Shown here piece by piece: positions 1 to 7,761 of a stretch of 64,000 nt of DNA. Every line of letters begins with the position of its first letter. Position 1 is the first letter of the stretch. Source of the DNA: Sphingopyxis sp. JAI128 (lineage in GTDB: Bacteria; Pseudomonadota; Alphaproteobacteria; Sphingomonadales; Sphingomonadaceae); NCBI RefSeq assembly GCF_014207235.1, contig NZ_JACHDA010000001.1, positions 682,001 to 746,000 on the forward strand, given 5' to 3'. The position numbers and the translations under genes were made by a program. Below the pieces are notes generated by a model. It did no database searches. It saw only the letters and a program-made list of their open reading frames with translations, and was not told where the DNA came from.

Positions 1-1
1 G

Positions 2-58
2 GGACTTGGCCAAATCGTCCGGCGCATGAAGCGCGACTTTTCTCAGGGAGTGAATTGA
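2..58 (+). CDS. Partial upstream phage-operon gene (C-terminal end only)
   Basis: An open frame enters from the left edge and stops at a TGA whose last base is the A of the next gene's ATG. Only 18 residues are visible, ending [10 protein letters not shown]. They are too few to assign a family. The one-base stop/start overlap with the SSB gene is typical of translationally coupled phage operons, so this is probably the end of a real upstream gene of the same module rather than chance open frame. Confidence 0.45.
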   Translation, partial: GLGQIVRRMKRDFSQGVN

Positions 59-510
59 TGGCGGGCAGTTTTAATCAGGTGACGCTGGTCGGCAATCTGG
101 GCGCCGATCCCGAAATCAAGTCGTTCCAGAACGGCGGCCAGATTGCCAATCTGCGGATCGCCACGTCCGAAAGCTGGAAAGACCGTCAGACCGGCGAGCG
201 CAAGGAGCGCACCGAGTGGCATAACGTGGTCATCAACGGCGATGGGCTGATTGGGGTAGTCGAACGCTATGTCTGCAAGGGCAGCAAGGTGCTCATCCAG
301 GGCTCGCTCCGCACCCGTAAATGGCAGGACCAGAGCGGCAATGACCGCTACTCAACCGAGATTGTCGTCGCTGGCCATGACGGCAAGCTGACGATGCTGG
401 ACACCTCGCCTGGCGGCGGGTCCGACACTCGCCACCGCAACCAGAACGGGCAGGGCACTGACTGGTCACCGCCTGCTGACGACATCGATTCAGATGGGCC
501 GCCCTTCTAA
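58..510 (+). CDS. ssb: Single-stranded DNA-binding protein (phage-type SSB)
   Basis: Binds and protects single-stranded DNA during replication and recombination. About 150 residues, with an OB-fold region spanning roughly residues 4-108 that opens with the family's [14 protein letters not shown] motif and includes the WHNVV segment. A glycine/asparagine/glutamine-rich linker follows, then an acidic tip ending DSDGPPF, matching the conserved tip that recruits partner proteins. A TTG lies just upstream at 55, but the ATG at 58 is preferred because AGGGAG lies about 8 bases before it and it overlaps the previous stop. The next gene starts on the last base of its stop. In this setting it is probably the element's own SSB rather than the host's main copy. 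Confidence 0.9.
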   Translation: MAGSFNQVTLVGNLGADPEIKSFQNGGQIANLRIATSESWKDRQTGERKERTEWHNVVINGDGLIGVVERYVCKGSKVLIQGSLRTRKWQDQSGNDRYSTEIVVAGHDGKLTMLDTSPGGGSDTRHRNQNGQGTDWSPPADDIDSDGPPF

Positions 511-884
511 TGCGCGTCGATATTCGCCCCCGCGTCACCAAAGCCCCGCGCCCCGCTTGGAAAGTCGCTGACAGTTTCCGCCAGTGGCTTCGTGGCCGCC
601 CTTGCGCCTGTCAGGGAGGTCATATGGATTGCGGCGGACGCATGGAGTCCGCTCACGTCGATTATGCCGCCAAGGGGACGCGAGACGCCAAGGGGACGGC
701 ATCCAAGGTCGCGGATCGCTGGTGCATCCCGCTTTCCGAAACCTGCCACGCCCTACAGCATCGCAAGGGGTGGCCGTGGTTCGAGCAGCATATTCTCGGC
801 GGGCAAGGACGCGCTGAGATGATGGCCGCTGAATACTGGCGCCTCTGGCCGGGGCGCGTGGCTTGGGAGAACAAGCATGGCTGA
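510..884 (+). CDS. Phage HNH-type / DUF968-like putative nuclease
   Basis: 124 residues. Cysteines at about 32, 34 and 41, His49, and a CH...QHRKGWPWFE segment at about 79-92 look like a zinc-coordinating HNH-like core. This resembles the small phage proteins of the YbcO/DUF968/Ref group, some of which are nucleases acting in recombination. That family link is from memory and should be treated as tentative. The start overlaps the ssb stop by one base and the end overlaps the next gene by 8 bases, so it is translated within the same operon. Activity cannot be read from sequence alone. Confidence 0.6.
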   Translation: MRVDIRPRVTKAPRPAWKVADSFRQWLRGRPCACQGGHMDCGGRMESAHVDYAAKGTRDAKGTASKVADRWCIPLSETCHALQHRKGWPWFEQHILGGQGRAEMMAAEYWRLWPGRVAWENKHG

Positions 885-1308
885 CCGCGCCCCGCTCTAC
901 TTTGAGACGCACCTGGGTATGCTTCGACCCGCCAACCGCGCGGCAGAGGAAGCCATGCGCGAGATCAACGGCACCGTCAAAGCCGTGCTGACTGGCGGCA
1001 AGGCGAACCAGCGGCGGCGGTCGCTCTATTGGGTGCTGGTGTCCATCGTGACGCCGATCCTGAACGACATGCACAACATGACGCTGACCGACGACGACCT
1101 GCACGACATCATGCGGGACAAGCTGGGGATGTTCGACGAGGTGAGGCTGCCGTCTGGCGAGGTTCACCGCAAGCGCCACAGCACCAGCAACCGCGCGATG
1201 AACGAGGCCGACCGCGCCGACTATCTGAACAACTGCATTTCGATCTGGTCGAAGTGGACCGGGATCGAACCGACCACGCTCACTGCCGAAGGGCAGCGGG
1301 CCGCATAG
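877..1308 (+). CDS. Phage recombination-accessory protein, NinB/DUF1367-like (tentative)
   Basis: 143 residues, soluble, with no signal peptide. The centre (NQRRRSLYWVLVSIV, then a TDDDLHDIM segment) and the later HSTSNRAMNEADRADYL segment resemble the layout of lambda NinB and DUF1367 proteins, where a conserved STS precedes the C-terminal helix. NinB-type proteins bind single-stranded DNA and help phage recombination, which fits the adjacent SSB gene. The likeness is to a pattern rather than a clear match, so the call is provisional. It overlaps the preceding HNH-like gene by 8 bases. Confidence 0.5.
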   Translation: MADRAPLYFETHLGMLRPANRAAEEAMREINGTVKAVLTGGKANQRRRSLYWVLVSIVTPILNDMHNMTLTDDDLHDIMRDKLGMFDEVRLPSGEVHRKRHSTSNRAMNEADRADYLNNCISIWSKWTGIEPTTLTAEGQRAA

Positions 1309-1339
1309 TTATCAACCGCCACCGTGCAGGCACATAACG

Positions 1340-1383
1340 CCCGCGAGCGTCGCACGATATGCCCCCAATTTGGCGCTCGCGGG
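1340..1383. repeat. Inverted repeat with an extra direct copy
   Basis: CCCGCGAGCG (1340-1349) and its exact reverse complement CGCTCGCGGG (1374-1383) are 24 bases apart in the gap between two phage genes. CCGCGAGCGTC recurs as a direct copy at 1412-1422, inside the start of the next gene. It could be a transcript hairpin or a protein-binding cluster. No T-run follows, so it is not a standard terminator. Confidence 0.45.
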
Positions 1384-1397
1384 GAGGGATTAGAGAG

Positions 1398-1616
1398 ATG
1401 GACGACGGAATCCGCGAGCGTCACGGTTTGACGACCGGCAACCAAGGTATCGTCATCACGGAAACCGAGCGCCACGTTTGCCTTGAAGGACATGCTGGCG
1501 ACCGCAACCTCACCGAATGGCAGGCCCGCTACCTCGCGGCGAAAATGTATCGACTTGCCCGCCGTATTCGAGCGCGCCGGGAAGCCTACGAACAATCCAA
1601 GGAGCAACCCGCATGA
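1398..1616 (+). CDS. Small phage-element protein, unknown function
   Basis: 72 residues from ATG 1398, chosen over an in-frame ATG at 1359 because GGGAGG and GAGAG lie just before 1398 and the upstream residues look non-coding. The product has an N-terminal part rich in threonine and glutamate, and a basic helical C-terminus (about residues 37-66) with many arginines. No family recognised. Its stop overlaps the next ATG by 4 bases, indicating translational coupling within the element's operon. Confidence 0.6.
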   Translation: MDDGIRERHGLTTGNQGIVITETERHVCLEGHAGDRNLTEWQARYLAAKMYRLARRIRARREAYEQSKEQPA

Positions 1617-1942
1617 CCCGCCTCTTAAAAGCCCTCGGCCTCATGACAGTCAGGGAGCATGAGCGGATCGTGCGCGGGTTGGAAAGTCAACTTGTGCTTC
1701 GCGAGGATGCTTTCGAGGCTATCGAAGCAGATCGTGACCGGCTCTCCGCCAAATACAAGAAGGCCATCACCGACCGTGATGCGGCGAGGGAGGAGGTGAG
1801 CCGCCTGACGCTGCTTGCGAACTCGCTCGACGCTGAACGCAACGAACAAGCGGCTCTGATCGAAAGTTACCGCCCCGACGCCGAAGCCATGCGCCACAAG
1901 AGGCAGATGGATAGAGAGCGTAGGAAGGGGGTGGCGCGATGA
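1613..1942 (+). CDS. Coiled-coil phage-element protein
   Basis: 109 residues. From about residue 15 to 100 the sequence is almost wholly charged and helical, with heptad-like hydrophobic spacing, as expected of a coiled coil. The end is strongly basic (KRQMDRERRKGVAR). The ATG at 1613 is preferred because it forms the usual ATGA overlap with the preceding stop; a longer reading from 1517 would run through that gene in another frame. The role is unknown, possibly a structural or regulatory partner of another element protein. Confidence 0.6.
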   Translation: MTRLLKALGLMTVREHERIVRGLESQLVLREDAFEAIEADRDRLSAKYKKAITDRDAAREEVSRLTLLANSLDAERNEQAALIESYRPDAEAMRHKRQMDRERRKGVAR

Positions 1943-2190
1943 TGTCCCGCAACTGGACCGCCATAGAGCGGCTACCCGAGATCCCCGGCGTCGTGAAGAT
2001 GACCGGCAACGGATATTGGCTGGACGGGGTGTTCTACCCGACAAGGGACGGAAGCCCGAAGGGCCAAGACCGGAACGGGCTTGGTTCACGACGGCCCGGC
2101 CCCGAAGGGGTGGCGCCAAGGCTGATTGCCAGATTCGTGAAGGAAGCAAAGAGACAGTGCGAACGCTGGGGAGGCCGACATGACCGATAA
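1939..2190 (+). CDS. Small phage-element protein, unknown function
   Basis: 83 residues with two possible ATGs in tandem (1939 and 1942). It overlaps the previous stop by 4 bases. It contains a compact NGYWLDGVFYPTRDG segment and a basic amphipathic helix near the end. No family recognised. The product is short, soluble and basic, and the overlapping context is the main reason for believing it is expressed. Confidence 0.5.
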   Translation: MMSRNWTAIERLPEIPGVVKMTGNGYWLDGVFYPTRDGSPKGQDRNGLGSRRPGPEGVAPRLIARFVKEAKRQCERWGGRHDR

Positions 2191-2488
2191 GGTGACGCAA
2201 GCTGATGCGGTGGCGTTTCTCGACCACGCATTCCGCAACATCGAACTGCCAGAGATGTTTCCCGGTGATATAGCCGATGTCGCGGCGGGCCTTGATGTGT
2301 TCCTCGCCCGCACCAACACCAATGCCGAACTGGTAGAGGCGTTGCGGGAGGCTGTGGCCGTGCTTGAGCGTCTACCATACGGCGACTGGCCAGGCAAAAC
2401 GTATAGTAGCAAGACTGTGGCTGCGAATGCATTGATCCGCCGCGCCCGCAAAGCCCTATCCCTTTATTCTGATAGGGGGGCGGGATGA
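2180..2488 (+). CDS. Phage-element protein, unknown function
   Basis: 102 residues, mainly helical, acidic in the first half and basic at the end (RRARKALSLYSDRG). It begins 11 bases before the end of the previous gene and its stop overlaps the following ATG by 4 bases. The central part is reminiscent of small phage proteins of unknown role that accompany replication genes, but no named domain is recognisable. Confidence 0.55.
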   Translation: MTDKVTQADAVAFLDHAFRNIELPEMFPGDIADVAAGLDVFLARTNTNAELVEALREAVAVLERLPYGDWPGKTYSSKTVAANALIRRARKALSLYSDRGAG

Positions 2489-2757
2489 ACGCGATCACAC
2501 TCAACATCGACGTTGGCGAGCTGGCGAGCGCCCTTGCCGACCATCTTGTCCAACGCGGGCTTGTCGTGCCACAACAGGCCGAACCGGAAGCGCCCGACGA
2601 ACTGTGGAGCGCCGCGCAGGTTCGGGAGCATCTCGGCATTAGTCAGACGACATTCTATCAGCGCCGCGCGACACCGGGCTTTCCGAGCGTCGTTGATCGA
2701 CCAGGTCAGCCCCGATGGCGAGCGAGCGAGATACGCGCCTGGGCCATCGGCAAGTGA
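2485..2757 (+). CDS. AlpA/MerR-type helix-turn-helix protein (excisionase-like)
   Basis: 90 residues. The C-terminal half carries the AlpA/excisionase winged-helix pattern: WSAAQVREHLGISQTTFYQR (about 42-61), then a GFPSVV...RWRASEIRAW segment. Proteins of this group bind DNA and either direct excision with a tyrosine integrase or control element genes. Lying two genes before a convergent integrase, this is a plausible directionality factor, though a plain regulator is equally possible. It is the last gene of the overlapping run; a 146-base gap follows. Confidence 0.7.
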   Translation: MNAITLNIDVGELASALADHLVQRGLVVPQQAEPEAPDELWSAAQVREHLGISQTTFYQRRATPGFPSVVDRPGQPRWRASEIRAWAIGK

Positions 2758-2843
2758 CCTTACAGCTGCCCTGCAACGTCGGCCGCGCTTCGCGAATCCA
2801 GCCCCATAATTGTAGCGTTCCGAAGGGAATTGAGGTAAAGCGA

Positions 2844-2873
2844 AAGGGCGCAATGTTGGAGCATCGCGCCCCT
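2844..2873. repeat. Imperfect hairpin before the HNH gene
   Basis: AAGGGCGC (2844-2851) pairs imperfectly with GCGCCCCTT, with a short ATG/CAT inner stem. No T-run follows on the plus strand. It may be a weak terminator of the phage operon or a regulatory stem ahead of the HNH gene at 2904. Confidence 0.25.
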
Positions 2874-2903
2874 TCTAATCGCAAAGCTAAAGGAAGTAGC
2901 TTT

Positions 2904-3455
2904 ATGACTGACCATGGCAATATTCCCGTCGATATGCTTCGTCAATTGCTCCGATATGAGCCGGAGACGGGCAAGCTGTATTGGATTGAAAGGCCGCCAG
3001 AACTTTTCAAATCAGATAGCCATGCTAAAGGCTGGAATTCCCGCTTTGCTGGACAACAGGCGTTTACGCAGTCTGCTTCTGGCGGGTATCGCGCTGGGGC
3101 CATCTGGGGTCGCAAGTATCTTGCTCACCGCGTGATTTGGGCAGTCCACCATGGGCATTGGCCCCTGCAAACCATTGACCACATCAACGGCGTCCGGTTC
3201 GATAACCGAATAACCAATCTGCGCGATGTCCCTCATCGTGAGAACATGCGCAATCTCTCGCTGTCACCAGCTAATTCCAGCGGGTTTGCGGGGGTTATGC
3301 AAAGCAAGCGCGATGGGCGGTGGTTCGCCTACATATACGTGAATGGAAAGCGGATACATTTGGGCATGTATGGCAGTAGAGACGAGGCCGTGGCGGCAAG
3401 GCTCTCGGCCAATTCTCAATACGGCTTTAGGACCGCTCGTGGCTCTTCGATCTAA
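2904..3455 (+). CDS. HNH endonuclease with AP2-like C-terminal domain
   Basis: 183 residues from ATG 2904, which has AAAGGAAG about 8 bases before it; the longer reading from 2715 overlaps the HTH gene and lacks a site. An HNH core is visible at about residues 85-125: LAHRVIWAVHHG, then IDHINGVRFDNRITNLR. The DHINGxxxDNRxxNLR motif is typical of phage HNH endonucleases. The end (GVMQSKRDGRWFAYIYVNGK, then IHLGMYGSRDEAVAAR) is an AP2-type DNA-binding domain. This pairing is common in free-standing homing endonucleases. The gene is visibly less GC-rich than its neighbours. It converges on, and overlaps by 29 bases, the integrase gene. Confidence 0.85.
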   Translation: MTDHGNIPVDMLRQLLRYEPETGKLYWIERPPELFKSDSHAKGWNSRFAGQQAFTQSASGGYRAGAIWGRKYLAHRVIWAVHHGHWPLQTIDHINGVRFDNRITNLRDVPHRENMRNLSLSPANSSGFAGVMQSKRDGRWFAYIYVNGKRIHLGMYGSRDEAVAARLSANSQYGFRTARGSSI

Positions 3456-4446
3456 GCTGATCGGCAACTTCGGCGGCGCTCCTGTGGAAGTATCGCATCA
3501 ACATGCGAATATCACGGTGTCCGGTCATGCGAGCAAGGTCGAGAACGTCGATCTTGAGTGCCAGCCGCGAGATGGCCTCATGCCGCGTGTCGTGAAAATG
3601 CAGCCCCGTCACCATCGCCTTGTCGCGGTATTTGCGGAACAGGGCATCCAGAGAGGCGGCGGTGATGTCGAACAATGGGCCGTCGGTTTCGGGAAGGCGC
3701 GCCAGCAATTGAAGCGCCCTCGGAGACAGCGGAACATCTCTGCCGTAACCGTTCTTCGTCATGTCGAGCCGCGCAACGCTGCCGGACACGTCGCGGCTGG
3801 TCAGCCCGCATATCTCGCCAGCGCGCATGGCCGTCTCGATAGCAAACAGGAACGCCACCGCCACCCGCTGCGGCTTCGTCACAGCCTTGTGCGTGCCCGC
3901 AGGATCGAAACCGCAGGCATGGCATATGGCGGCAATCTCGCCTTCGCTAATACGCCTTTCGCGCGGCGGGGAGTCTTTGGGCCGCTGGACACCGGAACAG
4001 GGGTTGGCAGTCAGCCAGTGCCATTCCTTCACCGCGCGGGTGAAAACGCTCACCATCAAATTCATGTCGCGGGCAACCGACGCGGGGCTGACGGCTTCCA
4101 GGCGGCGGTCGCGCCAAGCCGCGATATCGGGGGCGGCAATGCTGGCCAGAGAGACGCCAGCGATCGGATCGCGCATGAACGCCCGCATTCTGGCAGTCTC
4201 GTTGCGCACCCCGCGCTTTGTCGGCGTCACCTCCTCAAGGTAGCGATCAAGCATGTCGCGCACCGTGCGGACGCCGGGTCCGGTCGTGTCATATTCGCCA
4301 CGCTCGTGCCTTGCCGTAATATCGGCTTCGGTGACGACCGCCCACTGAGCCGCAGCGCGCTTCGTGTCGAAGGACTTGCCCTTGCGCACTCCGAGTCGGT
4401 ACACCTCGACATGCCACTTTTTCCCGCGTTGCCGGATGCTGGCCAC
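3427..4446 (-). CDS. Tyrosine recombinase / phage integrase
   Basis: Catalyses site-specific integration and excision of the element. The C-terminal catalytic domain shows all expected residues: Arg in TAMRAGEICGL, Lys in MTKNGYGR, the HxxR box as HDTRHEA, GH in MTGHRD, and the nucleophile Tyr in MRYFHRSA. An N-terminal SAM-like core-binding domain precedes it. The preferred start is GTG 4446, giving VASIRQRGKKWHVEVYR, a usual N-terminus for the group, with a GGGGGA site just upstream. An in-frame GTG at 4596 would add 50 unconvincing residues. The gene reads away from tRNA-Leu(CAA), the normal position of an integrase at its tRNA attachment site. Confidence 0.9.
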   Translation of the reverse strand: MASIRQRGKKWHVEVYRLGVRKGKSFDTKRAAAQWAVVTEADITARHERGEYDTTGPGVRTVRDMLDRYLEEVTPTKRGVRNETARMRAFMRDPIAGVSLASIAAPDIAAWRDRRLEAVSPASVARDMNLMVSVFTRAVKEWHWLTANPCSGVQRPKDSPPRERRISEGEIAAICHACGFDPAGTHKAVTKPQRVAVAFLFAIETAMRAGEICGLTSRDVSGSVARLDMTKNGYGRDVPLSPRALQLLARLPETDGPLFDITAASLDALFRKYRDKAMVTGLHFHDTRHEAISRLALKIDVLDLARMTGHRDIRMLMRYFHRSAAEVADQLRSKSHERS

Positions 4447-4613
4447 CGAATCCCCCGCTGCCGTAATCGTGTCGGAGGGCTTGCCGTAAATGTCGGTGCG
4501 CGTTTCCGCAAGGTTTATGCAATGTTCTGCGATTGTTTCGCTTGCATTACGGCAGGAAATATGGCAATAATCGGCGGAAAGGCTAAGGATATGCACCGAA
4601 ACCTAGTTTTTTA

Positions 4614-4650
4614 TGGTGCCCCTGGCCGGACTCGAACCAGCACTCCTTGC
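4614..4650 (-). other. Putative attachment site in the 3' half of tRNA-Leu
   Basis: The 3' end of the tRNA, including the T-arm and CCA, faces the integrase. Elements using tRNA genes usually recombine within this part and regenerate an intact tRNA. The other boundary lies outside the window, so the exact core is unknown. Confidence 0.4.
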
Positions 4651-4698
4651 GGAACTCGATTTTGAGTCGAGCGCGTCTACCAATTTCACCACAGGGGC
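4614..4698 (-). tRNA. tRNA-Leu, anticodon CAA
   Basis: 85 bases on the minus strand. GCCCCTG at the 5' end pairs with CAGGGGC before A-CCA, and CCA is encoded. The anticodon arm CTCGA-CTCAAAA-TCGAG gives anticodon CAA. The long variable arm and GGTTCGAGTCC T-arm agree with a leucine tRNA. It is the likely integration target of the element to its left. Confidence 0.95.
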
Positions 4699-4727
4699 CC
4701 AAGACAGCTTGGCGCGCCGGAAAGCGC

Positions 4728-4752
4728 GGCGCTTCCCCTAGGGCGAAGCGCC
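4728..4752 (-). terminator. Hairpin after the aldehyde dehydrogenase gene
   Basis: GGCGCTTC and GAAGCGCC form a perfect 8-bp stem around CCCTAGGGC, 13 bases past the stop of the minus-strand aldehyde dehydrogenase. There is only a weak T-rich tail, so termination is probable but not certain. Confidence 0.5.
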
Positions 4753-4765
4753 ATATCTTGCCAAG

Positions 4766-6220
4766 CTATTTCTTCAACTCTTTCGCCAACGTTTTCGCGG
4801 TCGTCTTGCCATAGGGCGGCTTGAAGCCCGCCAATCCGGCAACGTCGAGTTTCGGCTGGCGATAAAGGGCGCGCGCATGGCTGAACGTGCGGAATCCGTC
4901 GATGCCGTGGTAATTTCCCATGCCCGACGGCCCGACCCCGCCGAAGGGCAAGTCCTCCATTGCATTGTGGAACAGCACGTCGTTGACCGTGACGCCGCCC
5001 GAAATGGTGCGCGTCAGCACGCGCTCCTCCTCGCTCTTGTCCTGCCCGAAATAATAGAGGCCGAGCGGGCGGTCGTTCGCGTTCACATAGTCGATCGCAT
5101 CGTCGATGCTCCTGTAAGTCTTGACCGGCAGGATAGGGCCGAAGATTTCCTCCTGCATCACCTTCATGTCGTCGGTCGGGTTGCGCACGATGTGGAGCGG
5201 CATCTTGTGCCCGTTGGCGCTTGCGAAATCTTCGTTCCCCGGATTGACCTCGATCACGTCGGCACCCTTGTCGCGCGCGTCGGCAAGGTAGGATTGGAGC
5301 CGGTCGTAGTTCCGCCCGTTGACGACCGATGTATAATCGTCGTTCGCGAGCAGGGTCGGATAGAGCGCCGCCGCGCCCTTGGTCACGCTGTCGATCACCT
5401 CGCCCTCCTGATCCTCGGCGACGAGCAGGTAATCGGGCGCGAGGCAGATCTGCCCGGCGTTCATCATCTTGCCGAGCGCGACGCGTTGGCCGACGAGATC
5501 CTTGTTCGCGCTGCGTCCGATAAAGGTCGGCGACTTGCCGCCGAGTTCGAGCGTGACGGGGACCAGATTGTCGGCGGCGGCGCGCATGATATGCCGACCC
5601 ACGCTCGTCGCACCCGTGAAGATCATATGGTCGAAGGCGAGCTTGGAAAAAGCAATCCCGACCTCGGCATCGCCGGTGAACATCGCCATTTCGCTCTCGT
5701 CGAAATAATCTGGGACCAGCCGCGCCATCAGCGCCGACACATGTTCGGTGAATTCGCTGGGCTTCACCATCGCGCGGTTGCCCGCCGCAAGGATGCCCGC
5801 CATCGGCACGAATACCATGCCAACCGGGAAATTCCACGGCGCGACAACGCCGACGACGCCCTTCGGTTGATAGACGACCTCGGCCTTGGCACCGAGCAGC
5901 CCAAGCGGAAAAGTGGGCCTCCGCTTCTCACCCTTCGCCCAGCTCGCCATATGTTTCTTAGCATGCTTGAGCGCGCTGACCGAGGGCATGATGTCGGTCA
6001 TCAGCGTCTGTTCGCGGCTGCGATGGCCGAAATCCTCACTCACCGCCTTGGCAAAATCCTCGGCATTATCGACGAGCAGCGCGATCGCGCGGTCGATGCG
6101 GTCAGTGCGGACGGCGAGGCTTTCGGGCATCGCAGCGGTGAAGCTCGCCTTTTGTGCAGCCAGCACTTCGTGCATGCGCGCCGTTTCGCCGGCTAGATCC
6201 TGCTTGATCGCGGTGGCCAT
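4766..6220 (-). CDS. Coniferyl-aldehyde-dehydrogenase-type aldehyde dehydrogenase
   Basis: 484 residues, NAD(P)-dependent oxidation of an aldehyde to the acid in the cytoplasm. The general base Glu225 sits in PVTLELGGKSP and the nucleophile Cys259 in NAGQICLAPDY. The cofactor segment VVAPWNFPVG (about 125-134) and MVKPSEFTEH are present. The short N-terminus and the C-terminal MGNYHGIDGFRTFSH segment are characteristic of the coniferyl aldehyde dehydrogenase / class-3-like branch. The physiological substrate could be an aromatic or a medium-chain aldehyde; sequence does not decide. Divergent from the thiolase gene across 158 bases. Confidence 0.85.
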   Translation of the reverse strand: MATAIKQDLAGETARMHEVLAAQKASFTAAMPESLAVRTDRIDRAIALLVDNAEDFAKAVSEDFGHRSREQTLMTDIMPSVSALKHAKKHMASWAKGEKRRPTFPLGLLGAKAEVVYQPKGVVGVVAPWNFPVGMVFVPMAGILAAGNRAMVKPSEFTEHVSALMARLVPDYFDESEMAMFTGDAEVGIAFSKLAFDHMIFTGATSVGRHIMRAAADNLVPVTLELGGKSPTFIGRSANKDLVGQRVALGKMMNAGQICLAPDYLLVAEDQEGEVIDSVTKGAAALYPTLLANDDYTSVVNGRNYDRLQSYLADARDKGADVIEVNPGNEDFASANGHKMPLHIVRNPTDDMKVMQEEIFGPILPVKTYRSIDDAIDYVNANDRPLGLYYFGQDKSEEERVLTRTISGGVTVNDVLFHNAMEDLPFGGVGPSGMGNYHGIDGFRTFSHARALYRQPKLDVAGLAGFKPPYGKTTAKTLAKELKK

Positions 6221-6378
6221 GACCCGTCTCCCCTAATGCTTAGCGGCGGTGTTTGATCATGTCGCAAGGCCGGTTGCAAGTTGAAACGCTCTCCCCATCT
6301 TTGCCCGACCCCTTTCGCAATTGCAGCAAAGCCGCTAATCGGGCCGCCGACCAGTTTTCCCTTACGGAGTCTCTCGCC

Positions 6379-7566
6379 ATGACCGCCACCGATCCCGTCG
6401 TCTTCCTCTCCTATGCGCGCACCCCGATGGGCAGCATGCAGGGCAGCCTGTCGGACGCGAGCGCGACCGACCTCGGCGCGACGGCAGTCAAGGCGGCGGT
6501 CGAGCGCGCGGGCGTCGCGGGCGACGACATCGAGCGCATCTATATGGGCTGCGTCCTTCCCGCCGGGCTGGGCCAGGCGCCGGCGCGGCAAGCGGCGATC
6601 AAGGCCGGCCTGCCCAAGTCGGTGCAGGCGACGACGGTGAACAAGGTCTGCGGTTCGGGCATGCAGACGGTGATCATGGGCGCCGAAGCGCTCGCCGCGG
6701 GCAGCGTCGACCTGATCGTCGCGGGCGGCATGGAGTCGATGACCAACGCGCCTTACCTGCTCAAGAAGCATCGTTCGGGCGCGCGGATCGGCCACGACAC
6801 GGCGTACGACCATATGTTCCTCGACGGGCTGGAGGACGCCTATGACGCGGGCCGCGCGATGGGCACCTTCGCGCAGGATACCGCCGATGCCTATCAGCTC
6901 AGTCGTCAGTCGATGGACGATTATACCCTCGAATCGCTCAGCCGCGCCAAGGCGGCGATCACCGACGGCGCTTTCGCCGCCGAAATCGCGCCGGTGACGA
7001 TCGCGGGCCGCAAGGGCGATGTCGTCGTCGACACCGACGAGGCGCCAAGTAAGGCGATGCCCGACAAGATTCCGACGCTGCGCCCCGCCTTTGCCAAGGA
7101 CGGCACGATTACGGCCGCGACCAGCAGCTCGATTTCCGACGGCGCCGCGGCAGTCGTGCTGACGCGCCAGTCGGTCGCCGAAGCGAGGGGCGCAAAGCCC
7201 GTCGCGCGGCTCGTCGCGCATGCCGCGCACGCGCAGGAGCCCAAGGACTTCACCGTCGCCCCCGTCGGCGCGATCAACAAGCTGCTCGCCAAGACCGGCT
7301 GGTCGATCGGCGACGTCGACCTGTTCGAAGTCAATGAAGCCTTTGCCTGCGTCGCGATGTTCGCGATGCACGACCTCGGCATCCCGCACGAAAAGATCAA
7401 CGTCCACGGGGGCGCGACCGCGCTCGGCCACCCGATCGGCGCGAGCGGCACGCGGATCATCACGACGCTGATCGCCGCGCTGCAACGTCATGGCAAGACG
7501 CGGGGCATCGCGAGCCTGTGCATCGGCGGCGGCGAAGCCACCGCGGTCGCCATCGAACTGGCCTGA
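6379..7566 (+). CDS. Acetyl-CoA C-acyltransferase (thiolase)
   Basis: 395 residues, condensing or cleaving acyl-CoA/acetyl-CoA in fatty-acid or polyhydroxyalkanoate metabolism. The acylated Cys91 is in NKVCGSGMQ, His in GGATALGHPIGASG, and the second active-site Cys in LCIGGGEA. The ATG at 6379 is chosen because ACGGAGT precedes it and the protein then starts like other thiolases (DPVVFLSYARTPMG); the in-frame ATG at 6253 lies in the divergent promoter region. Biosynthetic or degradative direction cannot be told from sequence. A hairpin follows 24 bases after the stop. Confidence 0.9.
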   Translation: MTATDPVVFLSYARTPMGSMQGSLSDASATDLGATAVKAAVERAGVAGDDIERIYMGCVLPAGLGQAPARQAAIKAGLPKSVQATTVNKVCGSGMQTVIMGAEALAAGSVDLIVAGGMESMTNAPYLLKKHRSGARIGHDTAYDHMFLDGLEDAYDAGRAMGTFAQDTADAYQLSRQSMDDYTLESLSRAKAAITDGAFAAEIAPVTIAGRKGDVVVDTDEAPSKAMPDKIPTLRPAFAKDGTITAATSSSISDGAAAVVLTRQSVAEARGAKPVARLVAHAAHAQEPKDFTVAPVGAINKLLAKTGWSIGDVDLFEVNEAFACVAMFAMHDLGIPHEKINVHGGATALGHPIGASGTRIITTLIAALQRHGKTRGIASLCIGGGEATAVAIELA

Positions 7567-7589
7567 TTTCTTCTCCCGCGAAGGTTCCG

Positions 7590-7616
7590 GGGCGTCGTCG
7601 CAAGACGGCGCCCTTT
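7590..7616 (+). terminator. Terminator after the thiolase
   Basis: GGGCGTCGTC pairs with GACGGCGCCC (one G-T wobble) around a GCAA tetraloop, followed by TTT. It is placed directly downstream of the thiolase stop. Confidence 0.6.
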
Positions 7617-7761
7617 CGTCGTTCCGCCGCGACAATTTGCGACACTAATGGCCTGAAAATAAACGGCGCATTCCGCATCCGTTCAAATCGAATCGCCTAT
7701 CCCGTCATCCGTCATCGGGCAGATCCCCCCTCCCCCCTGACGGATTGAAAGGAATGGCATA

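Noticed and set aside
7718..7745. ATCCCCCC run before the RcnB-like gene as another ECF-type promoter
   Set aside because: At the required 23-base distance there is no GCGTCT, so the second half of the element is missing.
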